Source of the DNA: Peptoniphilus_E sp964345555
GTDB taxonomy: Bacteria > Bacillota > Clostridia > Tissierellales > Peptoniphilaceae
Direction: 5' to 3'
NCBI GenBank assembly: GCA_964345555.1
Contig: CAYFRD010000001.1
Coordinates: forward strand, 1-64,000
Length of the DNA: 64,000 bases
A program made the position numbers and the translations under genes. The notes below the pieces were generated by a model that was not told the origin of the DNA, did not search any database, and was given only the letters and a program-made list of their open reading frames with translations. The number at the start of each line of letters is the position of its first letter. The stretch's first letter is position 1. Below, piece by piece: positions 18,056-26,934 of the stretch.

Positions 18056-18910
18056 TTAATCCAATCTCATTATTCCACAGCCTATGGCTCCGGGACCTCC
18101 GTGCACTCCAAGCACAGGCGTAAGTTCCGTTTCAAGAAACAGATCCGCACCTTTAATCAGGTCCTTAATGCTTTCCTTCAAGATTTCTTTTTCCCTTTCA
18201 TTGTCTCCGGAAAAAATAATCAATCTGTATTTCTTAGACTCCCCTACTTCTTTTATTATCGCCTCGGTAAATACCTTCAAACTCTTTACTTCGCCTCTTA
18301 TCTTGTCCAAGGCCACCACCGCTCCGCTGTCATCTTGAGAAAGAAGAGATGTTATCTTCAACAAATTACCTATCATTCCCTTGTACTTATTGAATCTGCC
18401 GCCCTTTACAAGATAACTCAAAGTTCTGAAGAGAGCATATATTTTAGTTTGATCGTTTACCCTGTCCAACTCTTTAAAAATCTCTTTTATATTTTTACCT
18501 TCATCTCTCAATTCCGCCGCTCTTATGGTCATAAGTGCTGTAGTCGCTCCTACGTGCTTAGTTTCGTATATATGAATATTTATTCCCTCATAGGATTGCT
18601 TGACCGTATGGTAAAGCGTCGCCATGCCCGTAACCGTGCTCGATGAAGTTATACAAATGATATCCTCTACTCCCTCGGACTTCAATTGATCAAATAAATC
18701 TACAACATCTTTAACCGGAGGAACACCTGTGGATAGACATTCATAGTTTTTCATAACCTTGTAAAATTCCTTTGAGCTTATATCTTCCAAATCCTTGTAG
18801 TGTTTACCGTCCATTTCTATGTAGTAGGATAAAAGTCTGACCCCGAACCTTTCAGCCAATTCATATGTAAGATCCTGAGTCGTATCGGCAATAATTTCAA
18901 TTCTCTTCAT
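18056..18910 (-). CDS. DegV family fatty-acid-binding protein (second)
   Basis: The 284-residue product is a DegV/FakB-type lipid-binding protein. It has the N-terminal IADTTQDL motif, the serine-rich ITSSSTVTGMATL loop near residue 92 and the C-terminal GVHGGPGAIGCGI loop. Its start is preceded by GGAGG, lies inside the end of the DUF1836 gene and overlaps it by 14 bases, so the two form an operon under the palindromic promoter at 19.5 kb. FakB proteins deliver fatty acids to FakA. Which fatty acid is bound here cannot be told from sequence. Confidence 0.9.
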   Translation of the reverse strand: MKRIEIIADTTQDLTYELAERFGVRLLSYYIEMDGKHYKDLEDISSKEFYKVMKNYECLSTGVPPVKDVVDLFDQLKSEGVEDIICITSSSTVTGMATLYHTVKQSYEGINIHIYETKHVGATTALMTIRAAELRDEGKNIKEIFKELDRVNDQTKIYALFRTLSYLVKGGRFNKYKGMIGNLLKITSLLSQDDSGAVVALDKIRGEVKSLKVFTEAIIKEVGESKKYRLIIFSGDNEREKEILKESIKDLIKGADLFLETELTPVLGVHGGPGAIGCGIMRLD

Positions 18911-19436
18911 TATATTCCTCCAAATTTTTAAATCCTCGTTGCTTCAGAATCATAGTACCTAACAGTTTGAGGGCAAAGGCATTGGCTATTAACTCCACGC
19001 CCAACTTATTTTCATCAACTTCAAACCCGCCTATATAGTCACGACCTTCTTCCACCATGTATCCGAAGACACTCTTCAGTGCATTTTCAACGGTTTGTGC
19101 AAAGGTATCGTAAGCCTTGTCTATCTTCATCAAATCCAGTTGCAACTCAACACCCGTCTTGACCTCGCTTATATTTAAAACTTGTTTGTAAACAGCTATT
19201 ACAATTAAATGAGCCACTTGAGTCCGATTGTACTTTCTTCCCTTTGGTTTTGGCAAAAATCCAAGCTTCGTATAATTCTGAATCATGGTCGTAGTTATGG
19301 GAAGCTCCTCACGAATTATCGGATTTAAAACTTTCGCTATATAATTCACAACCTCCTGATTAAACAAACTTTGCTCCGGCAGTTCCTTCCACCTGGGACA
19401 GTGAAAATCGTAAATCGCTAAAAATTCTTTCTTCAA
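18897..19436 (-). CDS. DUF1836 family putative transcriptional regulator
   Basis: The product, 179 residues from the chosen start, matches DUF1836. A MerR-like helix-turn-helix is visible around TTTMIQNYTKLGFLPKPKGRKYNRTQVAHL, and the remainder is helical. It is probably a DNA-binding regulator with no known ligand. The frame is open to 19493, but that extension runs through the -10 box and the palindrome. I therefore choose the TTG at 19436, which has AAGGGG eight bases upstream. It is co-transcribed with degV and likely controls its own promoter. A role in lipid or envelope homeostasis would follow from the DegV partner but is inference. Confidence 0.8.
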   Translation of the reverse strand: MKKEFLAIYDFHCPRWKELPEQSLFNQEVVNYIAKVLNPIIREELPITTTMIQNYTKLGFLPKPKGRKYNRTQVAHLIVIAVYKQVLNISEVKTGVELQLDLMKIDKAYDTFAQTVENALKSVFGYMVEEGRDYIGGFEVDENKLGVELIANAFALKLLGTMILKQRGFKNLEEYNEEN

Positions 19437-19444
19437 AACAAAAA

Positions 19445-19503
19445 CCCCTTGTAATATATAGTTATTGTAACCATATATTACAAGGGGTGTCATTATTTGT
19501 CAA
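19445..19503 (-). promoter_or_regulatory. Promoter with 15-bp-arm dyad operator for the DUF1836-degV operon
   Basis: On the minus strand TTGACA (19498-19503), a 17-bp spacer and TAATAT (19475-19480) form a near-consensus promoter. Perfect arms of 15 bp (19473-19487 and 19445-19459) separated by 13 bp place one arm over the -10 and the other over the ribosome binding site. Confidence 0.75.
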
Positions 19504-19585
19504 GATTTTACTGAATTATAGTCTAAATTATATTATTTAACTACGCTGAACATCATGAATCTAAGCCAAAAAGCAGATTTTCCGG

Positions 19586-21079
19586 TTATCTTCTTTTTAT
19601 TGAACCTAAAATACCTCTTGCTATTTCTCTGCCTATGGTCCTTGTGATGGTGCCGAACATTGAGTCAAGACCTCTGTCGAGATATTTTCTGTCTTCCTTT
19701 CTTTTTTTAGCTTCTTCTTTTTCTCTCTTTTCCTGCTCTTTTCTCATTATCTCTTCTTGTTTAATTCTTTCTTCCTCTTTGCGAAGTTCTTCTTCTTTCA
19801 ACTTCTGTTCTTGAAGTTTCGATTTTAAAACCTCGTAGGCGGATTCTCTGTCAACTGCAGCATGATATTTTCCATAAAGATAGGAATTTGTAACTATATA
19901 ATTGATATCTTCCGGACTTAGATTGTCAAAGGAGGAATGAGGAGGTCTTATGAGCACTTTTTCAACTTTTGTAGGAATGTTTTTTTCATCGAGGGTCTGT
20001 ACTAAAGCTTGACCTGTTTCAAGATTTAAAATTTCATCAACTGTATCAAAATTTTCATTTTCGCGCAAAGTTTTTGAAATCTCTTTAACTGCGGCGGCTT
20101 CTTTAGGCGAAAATGCTCTTAACTGATGGATGATTTTAGTTCCTAATTGAGATGAAATAGTATCAGGTATATCCATAGCATTTTGTGTAATAAAAAATAT
20201 TCCCACTCCCTTTGATCTTATGAGTCTTACCACGGTATTTAATTTTTCAAGAAGTGTTTTTGATATGTTTTTAAACAACAAATGTGCTTCATCAAAGAAA
20301 AATACCGCTACCGGTTTTTCAGGATTTCCTATTTCAGGCAATATTTCAAAAAGTTCTGAAAATAAATACAATAAAAATATTGAATACAGTTTCGGTTTAT
20401 TAATCAATCTCTTACTGTTTAATATATTTATAAATCCGTTGCCCAATTCATCTCTTTTCAAAAAATCATTTATGTCTATTGTCGGCTCTCCGAAAAATTC
20501 ATCCGCACCTTCCTCTTCCAGTACAAGCAGTTTTCTTTGAATGGAGCTGAGAGATGATGATGCTATATTGCCGTATTTTACGGAAAGTTCTTCTCTATGG
20601 TCACGCAAATATCTTATCATGGAGTTTATATCTTTTAAATCAAGCAACAAAAATCCCTTTTCATCTGCAACTCTAAATAATATATTTATAATACCTTCTT
20701 GCGTGTCGTTAAGTTCTAAAACTTGAGATAGAAGTAAAGGCCCCAGTTCCGATATTGATATTCTAAGATTCAATCCTCCATCTCCGTATACATCCCAAAT
20801 ATTTATCGGATAGTTTCTGTATTCAAAATCCCCGATGCCCATTGCCTCAAGTCTTTTATTTATATTTTCATCAGGAGTGCCCACTTTGGATAAATTAATT
20901 AAATCAGACTTCACATCACTTAAAAAAGTCGGTACTCCTATTTGAGACAGTTCCTCACAAATAATTTTTAACGTGACCGTCTTTCCGCTTCCTGTCGCTC
21001 CGCATATTACTCCATGCTGATTCAACTTGTCGCTTCTTAAATTGAAATATTCTTTTCCCTTTCCTAAAAATATATCCAT
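19586..21079 (-). CDS. HerA/DUF853-type P-loop ATPase
   Basis: The 497-residue product belongs to the DUF853 group of HerA-FtsK-like ATPases. It has Walker A GATGSGKT near residue 28, Walker B VFFFDEAHLLF around residue 265, and the sensor segment FFITQNAMDIP. The last 80 residues are a highly charged helix rich in Glu/Lys/Arg followed by a DSMFGTITRTIGREIARGILGS tail, typical of this family. Its function in bacteria is not established; relatives move on DNA, but no partner nuclease (NurA) is nearby. GGAGG precedes the ATG. The gene has no close partners. Confidence 0.88.
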   Translation of the reverse strand: MDIFLGKGKEYFNLRSDKLNQHGVICGATGSGKTVTLKIICEELSQIGVPTFLSDVKSDLINLSKVGTPDENINKRLEAMGIGDFEYRNYPINIWDVYGDGGLNLRISISELGPLLLSQVLELNDTQEGIINILFRVADEKGFLLLDLKDINSMIRYLRDHREELSVKYGNIASSSLSSIQRKLLVLEEEGADEFFGEPTIDINDFLKRDELGNGFINILNSKRLINKPKLYSIFLLYLFSELFEILPEIGNPEKPVAVFFFDEAHLLFKNISKTLLEKLNTVVRLIRSKGVGIFFITQNAMDIPDTISSQLGTKIIHQLRAFSPKEAAAVKEISKTLRENENFDTVDEILNLETGQALVQTLDEKNIPTKVEKVLIRPPHSSFDNLSPEDINYIVTNSYLYGKYHAAVDRESAYEVLKSKLQEQKLKEEELRKEEERIKQEEIMRKEQEKREKEEAKKRKEDRKYLDRGLDSMFGTITRTIGREIARGILGSIKRR

Positions 21080-21449
21080 ACTCTACCTCCATTTAATCGC
21101 ATACTCTGTTAAAAATAGTATATCATTTGAAATTGTTTATGAGATGTTTATTTTATAAGCAAGTTGAAAATTTTATTATTTATTTTGTAATGATTAATTT
21201 ATTTTTCAGTTATTTACACAAAAGGGACAACGGAGCAATTAATTATAATCACCGGCTCAATAATCAATTTTATTATGATAAATCACTAAAAAATATCTGT
21301 TGGCAGATGTTTTCTTATACCCAACAGATATTATATAATCTAAAATACGATATTTTAGTTTTTAATGATTTAACTCAAAAAGCGAATGAATTAATATCAC
21401 TATTCACGTGTATGGGTTTTATCCCCCAACGGTTAGGAAACCACATTAT
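21080..21449. other. Intergenic region with one terminator, otherwise nothing recognised
   Basis: This stretch between the divergent DUF853 and lipoprotein genes holds the lipoprotein terminator at 21292-21332. A 132-codon plus-strand frame runs through it but shows no coding character. Confidence 0.5.
21292..21332 (-). terminator. Terminator downstream of the lipoprotein gene
   Basis: AATATCTGTTGG and CCAACAGATATT are perfect 12-bp arms followed on the minus strand by TTTTAG. Confidence 0.75.
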
Positions 21450-22022
21450 TTACAAACTCGAATTTAACAGACTCTTAATCTCTTCCGGAATTTCTACACT
21501 TTCAAGTATATTTACTTTCTCATAACTTCCCGTCTGCTTTATTTCTGTAACTTCATTATTATCCTTATTTAAAAATTTCGCTTCCCACTTAAAGGAAATC
21601 GGATAGTAATTGTCTTTTTTAAAGTAATAGCGAGCCTTTAATGAAGTAAGTTCTTCAAAGGATGAATTGCATTCCTCTCTGCCGAAAAGTATATTTTTGA
21701 TTTCATTTATATCATCCGGACCAGATTCAAGCTCAACTACATAAGTATCTTCCGACTCCATCAGTTCACAGTAGTTTTCAAGTGATTCTAAAATATTATT
21801 TGAACTGATAATTGTTTCACTTATGAAATAATCTTCTTCATTTTCAATTACTTCGTTAACCTTTAAAATATAGCTCTCCAAATCCTCTTCATCGACAAAT
21901 TTAGCAAATATTTCCTTTTTACTCGGAACTTCAGCGCTTTCTGTAGGATTGTCTTTTTTATTTTGTGAACATCCCGTCAAAAGTATAGCTATAACTAATG
22001 AAATCATTAAATATTTTTTCAT
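21450..22022 (-). CDS. Putative lipoprotein of unknown function
   Basis: The 190-residue product starts with a type II signal peptide (KKYLMISLVIAILLTGCS) whose lipobox LTGC gives the lipidated Cys, followed by a polar linker (QNKKDNPTESAEVPSKK). The mature part has an acidic helical segment (about 35-100) and a probable small beta domain with ARYYFKKDNYYPISFKWEAKF, reminiscent of lipoproteins that measure or bind something at the membrane surface. I do not recognise a family. The frame is open to 22076, but the signal peptide sets the start at 22022. Upstream lies what looks like a decayed gene. Confidence 0.7.
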   Translation of the reverse strand: MKKYLMISLVIAILLTGCSQNKKDNPTESAEVPSKKEIFAKFVDEEDLESYILKVNEVIENEEDYFISETIISSNNILESLENYCELMESEDTYVVELESGPDDINEIKNILFGREECNSSFEELTSLKARYYFKKDNYYPISFKWEAKFLNKDNNEVTEIKQTGSYEKVNILESVEIPEEIKSLLNSSL

Positions 22023-22072
22023 AATTATCTCACGATTGATTAAGCATATCTTATTACTGGTTTTATAATTGA

Positions 22073-22269
22073 TCAAATCAATTCTACATTTTGATTAAAA
22101 TAAGCTATAACATAAATGGTTCCGTTTCCATAGCTATCATAACCCAAATATCTCCAGCTTAATTTAGCCGTATGATCCCATTATAAATTGGAATAAAACC
22201 GAATTTTCCCATGCTTTTGACTATAGAAACATCAATTCCTAAATATGTAAGAAAACCTTTTACTTGCAC
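22073..22269 (-). pseudogene. Remnant of a decayed gene (unknown product)
   Basis: On the minus strand two overlapping frames read like one protein interrupted by a single-base shift. The first, from about 22269, contains VKGFLTYLGIDVSIVK and MGKFGFIPIYN; the second, starting where the first loses sense, reads WDHTAKLSWRYLGYDSYG then NGTIYVIAYFNQ and stops at 22073. The composition looks like real coding sequence, with balanced aromatics and glycine. No start codon with a ribosome binding site serves it. I cannot name the family. It could also be chance. Confidence 0.35.
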
Positions 22270-22500
22270 TCTCTTTTTTTATTTTATAATAAAGTATAAA
22301 TTTAATCAACCGAGCTGTTATTTTGTATATTGTTATGAAAAGAACTTACTATCCCGTATGAGTTTTATCTGATGACTTTCTTGTTTGCAAAGGGTTTCAT
22401 CAAGAATAAGCCCCAAATAACATTATAAAAACGGAGTTCTTTATTTTAAAGACTCCGCTTTATTTGTTAATTTCATATGTCTAATTATCTTTTCAATATT
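22270..22500. other. Intergenic region holding the permease terminator
   Basis: Apart from the terminator at 22432-22457 I see only AT-rich sequence here, with an eleven-codon frame on the minus strand. Confidence 0.5.
22432..22457 (-). terminator. Terminator of the Bce-type transporter operon
   Basis: CGGAGT/ACTCCG stem extended by TCTTTA/TAAAGA, followed by TTTTT on the minus strand, 43 bases past the permease stop. Confidence 0.75.
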
Positions 22501-23172
22501 TTAATACACTGCCTGTTTTTTCGAGACAATTCTGTAATAAGATCCTGATGTTAATTTATAGATGGCAATATAGATCAAGAAGTAAATAGCATACACTGCT
22601 ATGAAGGATATTATCTTGTACTTGGTTTCAAAGAGTCCTATCATCGAAAGCATGAAACTTATGACTTTAAATGCCACTGCGATGTGAATGCCTGCTACTA
22701 TGGGTGGAAGCAAAAATACGGTTTTAACTTGTGTGCTTATGCTTTGTTTGACTTCTCTTTCCGTCATGCCGGCATTTCTGTAGACGTCAAACCTGTAAAT
22801 ACCCTCATAACCCTCGGAGATCTGCTTGTAGTATATCGAAAGTGCTGTTGCAAGTATGAATACTGCTCCTAAAAATATTCCTATGAAAAATATCGCTCCG
22901 TAAAGGGACATGAAAAATGCTTTTTCATTTTCTCTGTTTGTTAGTGAAAATCCTGCAACCCTGTTTTCCACTTTGAAATTTTCCATTTCTGTGGTTATCA
23001 TGTCAACTCTTGAGTTGGATTTATCGCCCTTTATATTGAAGGAATAAATACTTTCATCGCTTAGCAGCTTAGGATACTTGGATATTAATTTCTCCTGATC
23101 ATCTACAAATACGGTCACCGTGTTCAAAACACCGACTTCATTTATAGCTGATTTAAATTCGAAGTTCGTCAC
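22501..23172 (-). CDS. FtsX-like ABC transporter permease, C-terminal part (split gene)
   Basis: These 223 residues are the C-terminal third of a BceB/VraG-type permease: the end of the large extracellular domain followed by three membrane helices (AIFFIGIFLGAVFILATALS, VFLLPPIVAGIHIAVAF, FIAVYAIYFLIYIAIY). The family consensus KQISEGYEGIYRFDVYRNAGMTEREVKQSI, which links to the ATPase, is intact in pieces. It is in the same frame as the upstream part and separated from it only by one TAA codon (23176-23178) and one Lys codon. A GTG at 23172 has AGGG seven bases upstream, so reinitiation is conceivable. Alone this part could not form a transporter. Confidence 0.85.
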   Translation of the reverse strand: MTNFEFKSAINEVGVLNTVTVFVDDQEKLISKYPKLLSDESIYSFNIKGDKSNSRVDMITTEMENFKVENRVAGFSLTNRENEKAFFMSLYGAIFFIGIFLGAVFILATALSIYYKQISEGYEGIYRFDVYRNAGMTEREVKQSISTQVKTVFLLPPIVAGIHIAVAFKVISFMLSMIGLFETKYKIISFIAVYAIYFLIYIAIYKLTSGSYYRIVSKKQAVY

Positions 23173-23175
23173 TTT

Positions 23176-24462
23176 TTACCCTACAGATATTTTATCCTCG
23201 GGTAAAATTATCTCTTCTATGGGTGTTTCTCCGCTATAGAATGCTTCCGTGCTATTGTCCGCATATTCATCTCCCAGTACTCTTTTATCCATAAATACGA
23301 TTATTGATTTATTGTAGTCGGTCCAGTTGTTGTAGTCGCTGAAGTTATAGGCTTTCGTCCCTTCAACGGTGGCAAATCCCCTGGAAAAATCTTCTTTGAA
23401 TTCTTTTTCCTTTTGTAAATTGTCTTGTGCTAAAAGTTTATCTATCTGTGCGTATATATTATTTTTATCGGCGAATTTATTGTCGGTCTTCATATTTATC
23501 TGTCTGGGGAAAATATCGCTTATCATTTGGTCGGCAGTGAAGTACAGAGCCGCCGCTGATGATAAAAGCACAAGTGTGGCACAACTCATAATACAAATCG
23601 TCGCAAGTCCTCCGGCGTTTTGCTTTATTCTGTGTTTAAGTCCCGATATTGCCACAAAGTTATCAGCCTTGTAATAAATTTTTGAATTTTTCTTTAAAAC
23701 ATCTAAAACAACAGAGGTTACAGCATTAAATCCAAAATTGGTTCCCACTATTACAAAGGTAGCTGCAAGGAAAAAATTTGGTATAGAGTTAATTGGTGAT
23801 TTCGATGTAAGCGCAATATAGTATCCTGCTCCTATGAACAATACAGAAAGAACCGCCTTTATCCAAAGTGGAATTATGCCTTTGTCCATCTTTTTCGACT
23901 TTGTGAACAATTCAAGGACATTAGTCCTTCGCACTTCTATTATTCTTAAAATTATAATCAATACATCTATGACAATAAATACACCTAAAGTTATAAAGTA
24001 GCTTTCAAAATTCGGCAGGAATTTCTCCAATCCTTGAAATTTCATCGCCTTCAAAAACAGATCTTCAAACAATCTGTAAAACAGAGATGAAGATATAAGT
24101 CCTGCAATGATCGACCCGATTCCCACTATTAAAAATTCAATTATCAGTATTTTTGATATTTGTGATTTTTCCAGTCCCAATATATTATACAGTCCGAATT
24201 CCGACCTTCTTCTATTCATTATGAAGTTATTTGCATATATCAAAAATCCCAGAGAAAATACCGACAAAATTAACATACCAAGGAATAAAAGTGATTTTAC
24301 ATGATCCATTCCCTCGTAACCGTCAATGGATTTATTGAAGAGAATATTCAAGCACAGCCCATGTATCATTACCAATATAGAATTCAAAATTATAAAGGGC
24401 AGATACACCTCTTTGTTCTTGGTTATTCCCTTTGTAGTTAAGTTTAAATATAGGTTTTTCAT
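23176..24462 (-). CDS. FtsX-like ABC transporter permease, N-terminal part (split gene)
   Basis: These 428 residues are the first two thirds of a BceB-like permease for an antimicrobial-peptide sensing or detoxification transporter. About seven membrane helices are seen, with the FtsX segments ILMIEFLIVG-like (ILIIEFLIVGIGSIIAG), FGLYNILGLEK and LKHRIKQNAGGLATICIMSC, then the start of the large extracellular domain. The frame ends at a TAA codon where the full family protein (about 650 residues) should continue; both parts plus the stop add to 654 codons. The ATG directly abuts the TAA of the ATPase gene, so translation is coupled. Confidence 0.87.
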   Translation of the reverse strand: MKNLYLNLTTKGITKNKEVYLPFIILNSILVMIHGLCLNILFNKSIDGYEGMDHVKSLLFLGMLILSVFSLGFLIYANNFIMNRRRSEFGLYNILGLEKSQISKILIIEFLIVGIGSIIAGLISSSLFYRLFEDLFLKAMKFQGLEKFLPNFESYFITLGVFIVIDVLIIILRIIEVRRTNVLELFTKSKKMDKGIIPLWIKAVLSVLFIGAGYYIALTSKSPINSIPNFFLAATFVIVGTNFGFNAVTSVVLDVLKKNSKIYYKADNFVAISGLKHRIKQNAGGLATICIMSCATLVLLSSAAALYFTADQMISDIFPRQINMKTDNKFADKNNIYAQIDKLLAQDNLQKEKEFKEDFSRGFATVEGTKAYNFSDYNNWTDYNKSIIVFMDKRVLGDEYADNSTEAFYSGETPIEEIILPEDKISVG

Positions 24463-25215
24463 TTACTCACCGCCGATTTGTGTGAGTGAATTGGCGATTT
24501 CTTCATACATCTGTCTACCGCTTCTGTCGCCCTTGTAGAGTTGGTGAAATATTTTGCCGTCCTTTATGAACAAAATCCTCGAAGCGTAGGATGCCGCCTT
24601 TATTGAATGGGTGACCATGAGTATAGTTTGTCCGCTCTCATTTATATTCAAAAAATATTCAAGCAAGTTGTCGGCGGATTTTGAGTCCAACGCTCCTGTC
24701 GGTTCGTCTGCAAATATTATCTTAGGATCTGTTATCAAGGCCCTTGCGACAGCGACTCTCTGTTTTTCTCCGCCGGAGAGCTCATAGGGATACTTGTTTA
24801 TTAGTGATTCAATGCCCAATTTTCCCAAAACACGCATGAGTTTGGGCTTCATGTCTTTTATTGATTCCTGTCGCAATACAAGAGGCAATAGCACATTGTC
24901 TTTTACATTAAAAGTATCTAAAAGATTGTAATCCTGAAATACATATCCTAAATTATCTCTTCTGAATTTTGTTCTGTCGCTGTCGGGTATGCTGCTTAAG
25001 TCCACATTTTTTAAATGGATTTTCCCTTCTGTGGGTTTGTCCAACAGTGCCAATATATTGAGCAATGTGGTCTTTCCGCTGCCGGATTCTCCCATTATGG
25101 CTACGAATTCTCCCTCTTCCACGTTGAAATTTATATTTCGCAGCGCTTCCACTTTTTTATCTGAAAATTTTCGTCCGTATATTTTTTTGAGTCCTGTAAC
25201 TTCAAATAATGACAT
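24463..25215 (-). CDS. ABC transporter ATP-binding protein, BceA-like
   Basis: This 250-residue ATPase of the MacB/BceA group powers the neighbouring permease. Motifs are Walker A GESGSGKTT, Q-loop VFQDYNLLD, signature LSGGEKQRVAVARAL, Walker B IIFADEPTGALD and the switch histidine in VTHSIKAASYA. AAGGAG precedes the ATG. The gene order two-component system, ATPase, permease is that of Bce peptide-resistance modules, in which the kinase senses transporter activity and raises expression of the transporter genes. A terminator between the kinase gene and this gene suggests a separate, regulated promoter. Confidence 0.93.
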   Translation of the reverse strand: MSLFEVTGLKKIYGRKFSDKKVEALRNINFNVEEGEFVAIMGESGSGKTTLLNILALLDKPTEGKIHLKNVDLSSIPDSDRTKFRRDNLGYVFQDYNLLDTFNVKDNVLLPLVLRQESIKDMKPKLMRVLGKLGIESLINKYPYELSGGEKQRVAVARALITDPKIIFADEPTGALDSKSADNLLEYFLNINESGQTILMVTHSIKAASYASRILFIKDGKIFHQLYKGDRSGRQMYEEIANSLTQIGGE

Positions 25216-25248
25216 ATTATCACTCCTTGAAATTATTATATAAAAAAA

Positions 25249-25286
25249 GGAGAAAACTCTCCCTAATTAAAAGTTACATTTTCTCC
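25249..25286 (-). terminator. Terminator between the sensor kinase and the ABC genes
   Basis: GGAGAAAA/TTTTCTCC arms followed by TTTTTTTA on the minus strand. It lies 12 bases past the kinase stop and 34 bases before the ATPase start. Confidence 0.8.
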
Positions 25287-25298
25287 TCTGAACTTACA

Positions 25299-26267
25299 TT
25301 ATTGTAAGGTGCTCTTGTCAAATATGAGTTTAACTGTTGTGCCTTCTCCCACACTTGAGTCCACTTCCAATTTTATGTTCAAACTATCTGCAACGGATTT
25401 CACAAGGCTGAGCCCCATTCCTGTGGATTTAGTGTAAATTCTGCCGTTATATCCCGTAAATCCCGGTTCGAAAATCCTTGGCAAGTCCGATTTTTCTATC
25501 CCTATGCCCGAATCCTTTATGAATATGCAGCCATCTCCCGACAAAATATTTATCTCTCCGCTCTTGGTGTATTTAAGAGAATTTGATATCAACTGCGAAA
25601 TTATGAACTCCAGCCACTTGGAATCGGAAATCACAACCATTTCTTTAAAATCGGCATTTATTTTTATTTTGTTTTTTATGAACAAATCAGCGTACTTTCT
25701 CACAGAAGCTTTCACTACATTCTCAACTCTCACCTTTGAAAAACTGTAGTCCGTCACCGGTGAATTGTGTCTGTAGTAAGCCAATATCATATTTACATAA
25801 TCTTCTATCTTCAGAACTTCAATTTTTAAATCCATCCCATCACGCTCTTCCAACAGCAAATTCAGAGCTGCTATAGGCGTCTTTATCTGATGTGCCCACA
25901 AAGTGTAGAATTTATTCACTTCTTCCAATCTTATCTTGTCCTCCGAGATTAAATTCTTACTTTGCATTTTATAGGCTTCTATTCCTTCAAGAAGCAATTT
26001 AGACATAGGATCCGAAATTTCAATATCTGTACTTACTTCATCACCCTCTAAAAATCGAATTAAATTCAAGTACTTGGATTTATACCTTCTGTAAAAGTAC
26101 AAACTGCACAGAAATAAAATCACAAAGGAAATCAAAACCGCATACAAAATCGAAAAAACTTCGATACTTCTGCTGTATAGCACCAGTGTAAAGACAGCTG
26201 CAATCAAAACCACTGCCGTTAAATATGAAAATCTTGACTTTATATAATATAAATAACTAATCCGTCT
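25299..26267 (-). CDS. Intramembrane-sensing histidine kinase, BceS-like
   Basis: The 322-residue kinase has two transmembrane helices near the N-terminus (about 14-34 and 38-60) with almost no extracellular loop, the mark of intramembrane-sensing kinases that read the state of a partner transporter. The cytoplasmic part has the phosphoacceptor His in LWAHQIKTPIAALN, the N box LISNSLKYT, and the G boxes DSGIGIEKSDL and STGMGLSLV. I chose the ATG at 26267 with GGAG upstream; it overlaps the end of the response regulator by 11 bases. It should phosphorylate the adjacent regulator. Confidence 0.92.
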   Translation of the reverse strand, partial: RRISYLYYIKSRFSYLTAVVLIAAVFTLVLYSRSIEVFSILYAVLISFVILFLCSLYFYRRYKSKYLNLIRFLEGDEVSTDIEISDPMSKLLLEGIEAYKMQSKNLISEDKIRLEEVNKFYTLWAHQIKTPIAALNLLLEERDGMDLKIEVLKIEDYVNMILAYYRHNSPVTDYSFSKVRVENVVKASVRKYADLFIKNKIKINADFKEMVVISDSKWLEFIISQLISNSLKYTKSGEINILSGDGCIFIKDSGIGIEKSDLPRIFEPGFTGYNGRIYTKSTGMGLSLVKSVADSLNIKLEVDSSVGEGTTVKLIFDKSTLQ

Positions 26268-26934
26268 CAACATAGTATCCCACTCCCACCTTAGTGTGTA
26301 TGATGTTATCAAGACCCAAGGATTTTAGCTTTGCTCGCAATCGTGAAACATTCACCGTCAAAGTATTGTCATCTATGTACTCATCGGATTGCCAAAGGCG
26401 CACCATTATTTTCTCTCTTGAAATCACCTGTCCCCTGTTCACAAGGATTATCTCCAATATTTTAAATTCATTTTTAGTTAGCACTTCTCTCTTGTCCATG
26501 TGCGAAATAGTCATCTCGGATAAATTGAGTTCCAATTCCCTATATAATATTTTTTCAGGCTTGGAAACAAAGTCATAACTTCTTCTGAAAAGCGCCTTTA
26601 TCTTGGCAAGAAGCACTTCCATATCGAAGGGCTTGGTGATGTAGTCATCAGCACCCATGTCCATTGCCATGACGGCGTTTAAATTTTCCGAAGCCGAGGA
26701 CAAAAATACTATGGGCACATTGGAAACTTTACGTATTTCTCTGCACCAGTAATATCCGTTATAAAATGGCAATGTCACATCCATAATGACGAGATTGGGT
26801 GCAAACTCTTCAAAATCTTCCATGACTTTATCGAAATTCTCCACTCGCTTTACATCATAACCCCAATTTATTAAATTTTTTTCAATTAGCTTTGCGATAA
26901 TATCATCATCTTCAACTATGATTATTTTATTCAT
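26257..26934 (-). CDS. OmpR/PhoB-family response regulator, BceR-like
   Basis: The 225-residue product has a receiver domain (about 1-115) with acidic pocket EDDD, phosphoacceptor Asp in LVIMDVTLPFY (near residue 52), the conserved Thr/Ser region FLSSASEN and Lys in YITKPFD. A winged-helix output domain follows (about 130-225; LTKNEFKILEIILVNRGQVISRE, VNVSRLRAKL). It overlaps the kinase gene and probably activates the ABC genes downstream. GAGG precedes the ATG. Confidence 0.93.
   Translation of the reverse strand: MNKIIIVEDDDIIAKLIEKNLINWGYDVKRVENFDKVMEDFEEFAPNLVIMDVTLPFYNGYYWCREIRKVSNVPIVFLSSASENLNAVMAMDMGADDYITKPFDMEVLLAKIKALFRRSYDFVSKPEKILYRELELNLSEMTISHMDKREVLTKNEFKILEIILVNRGQVISREKIMVRLWQSDEYIDDNTLTVNVSRLRAKLKSLGLDNIIHTKVGVGYYVETD

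Noticed and set aside
21127..21525. 132-codon plus-strand frame
   Set aside because: It runs over the terminator hairpin and the end of the antisense lipoprotein gene, has no ribosome binding site and no protein-like pattern.
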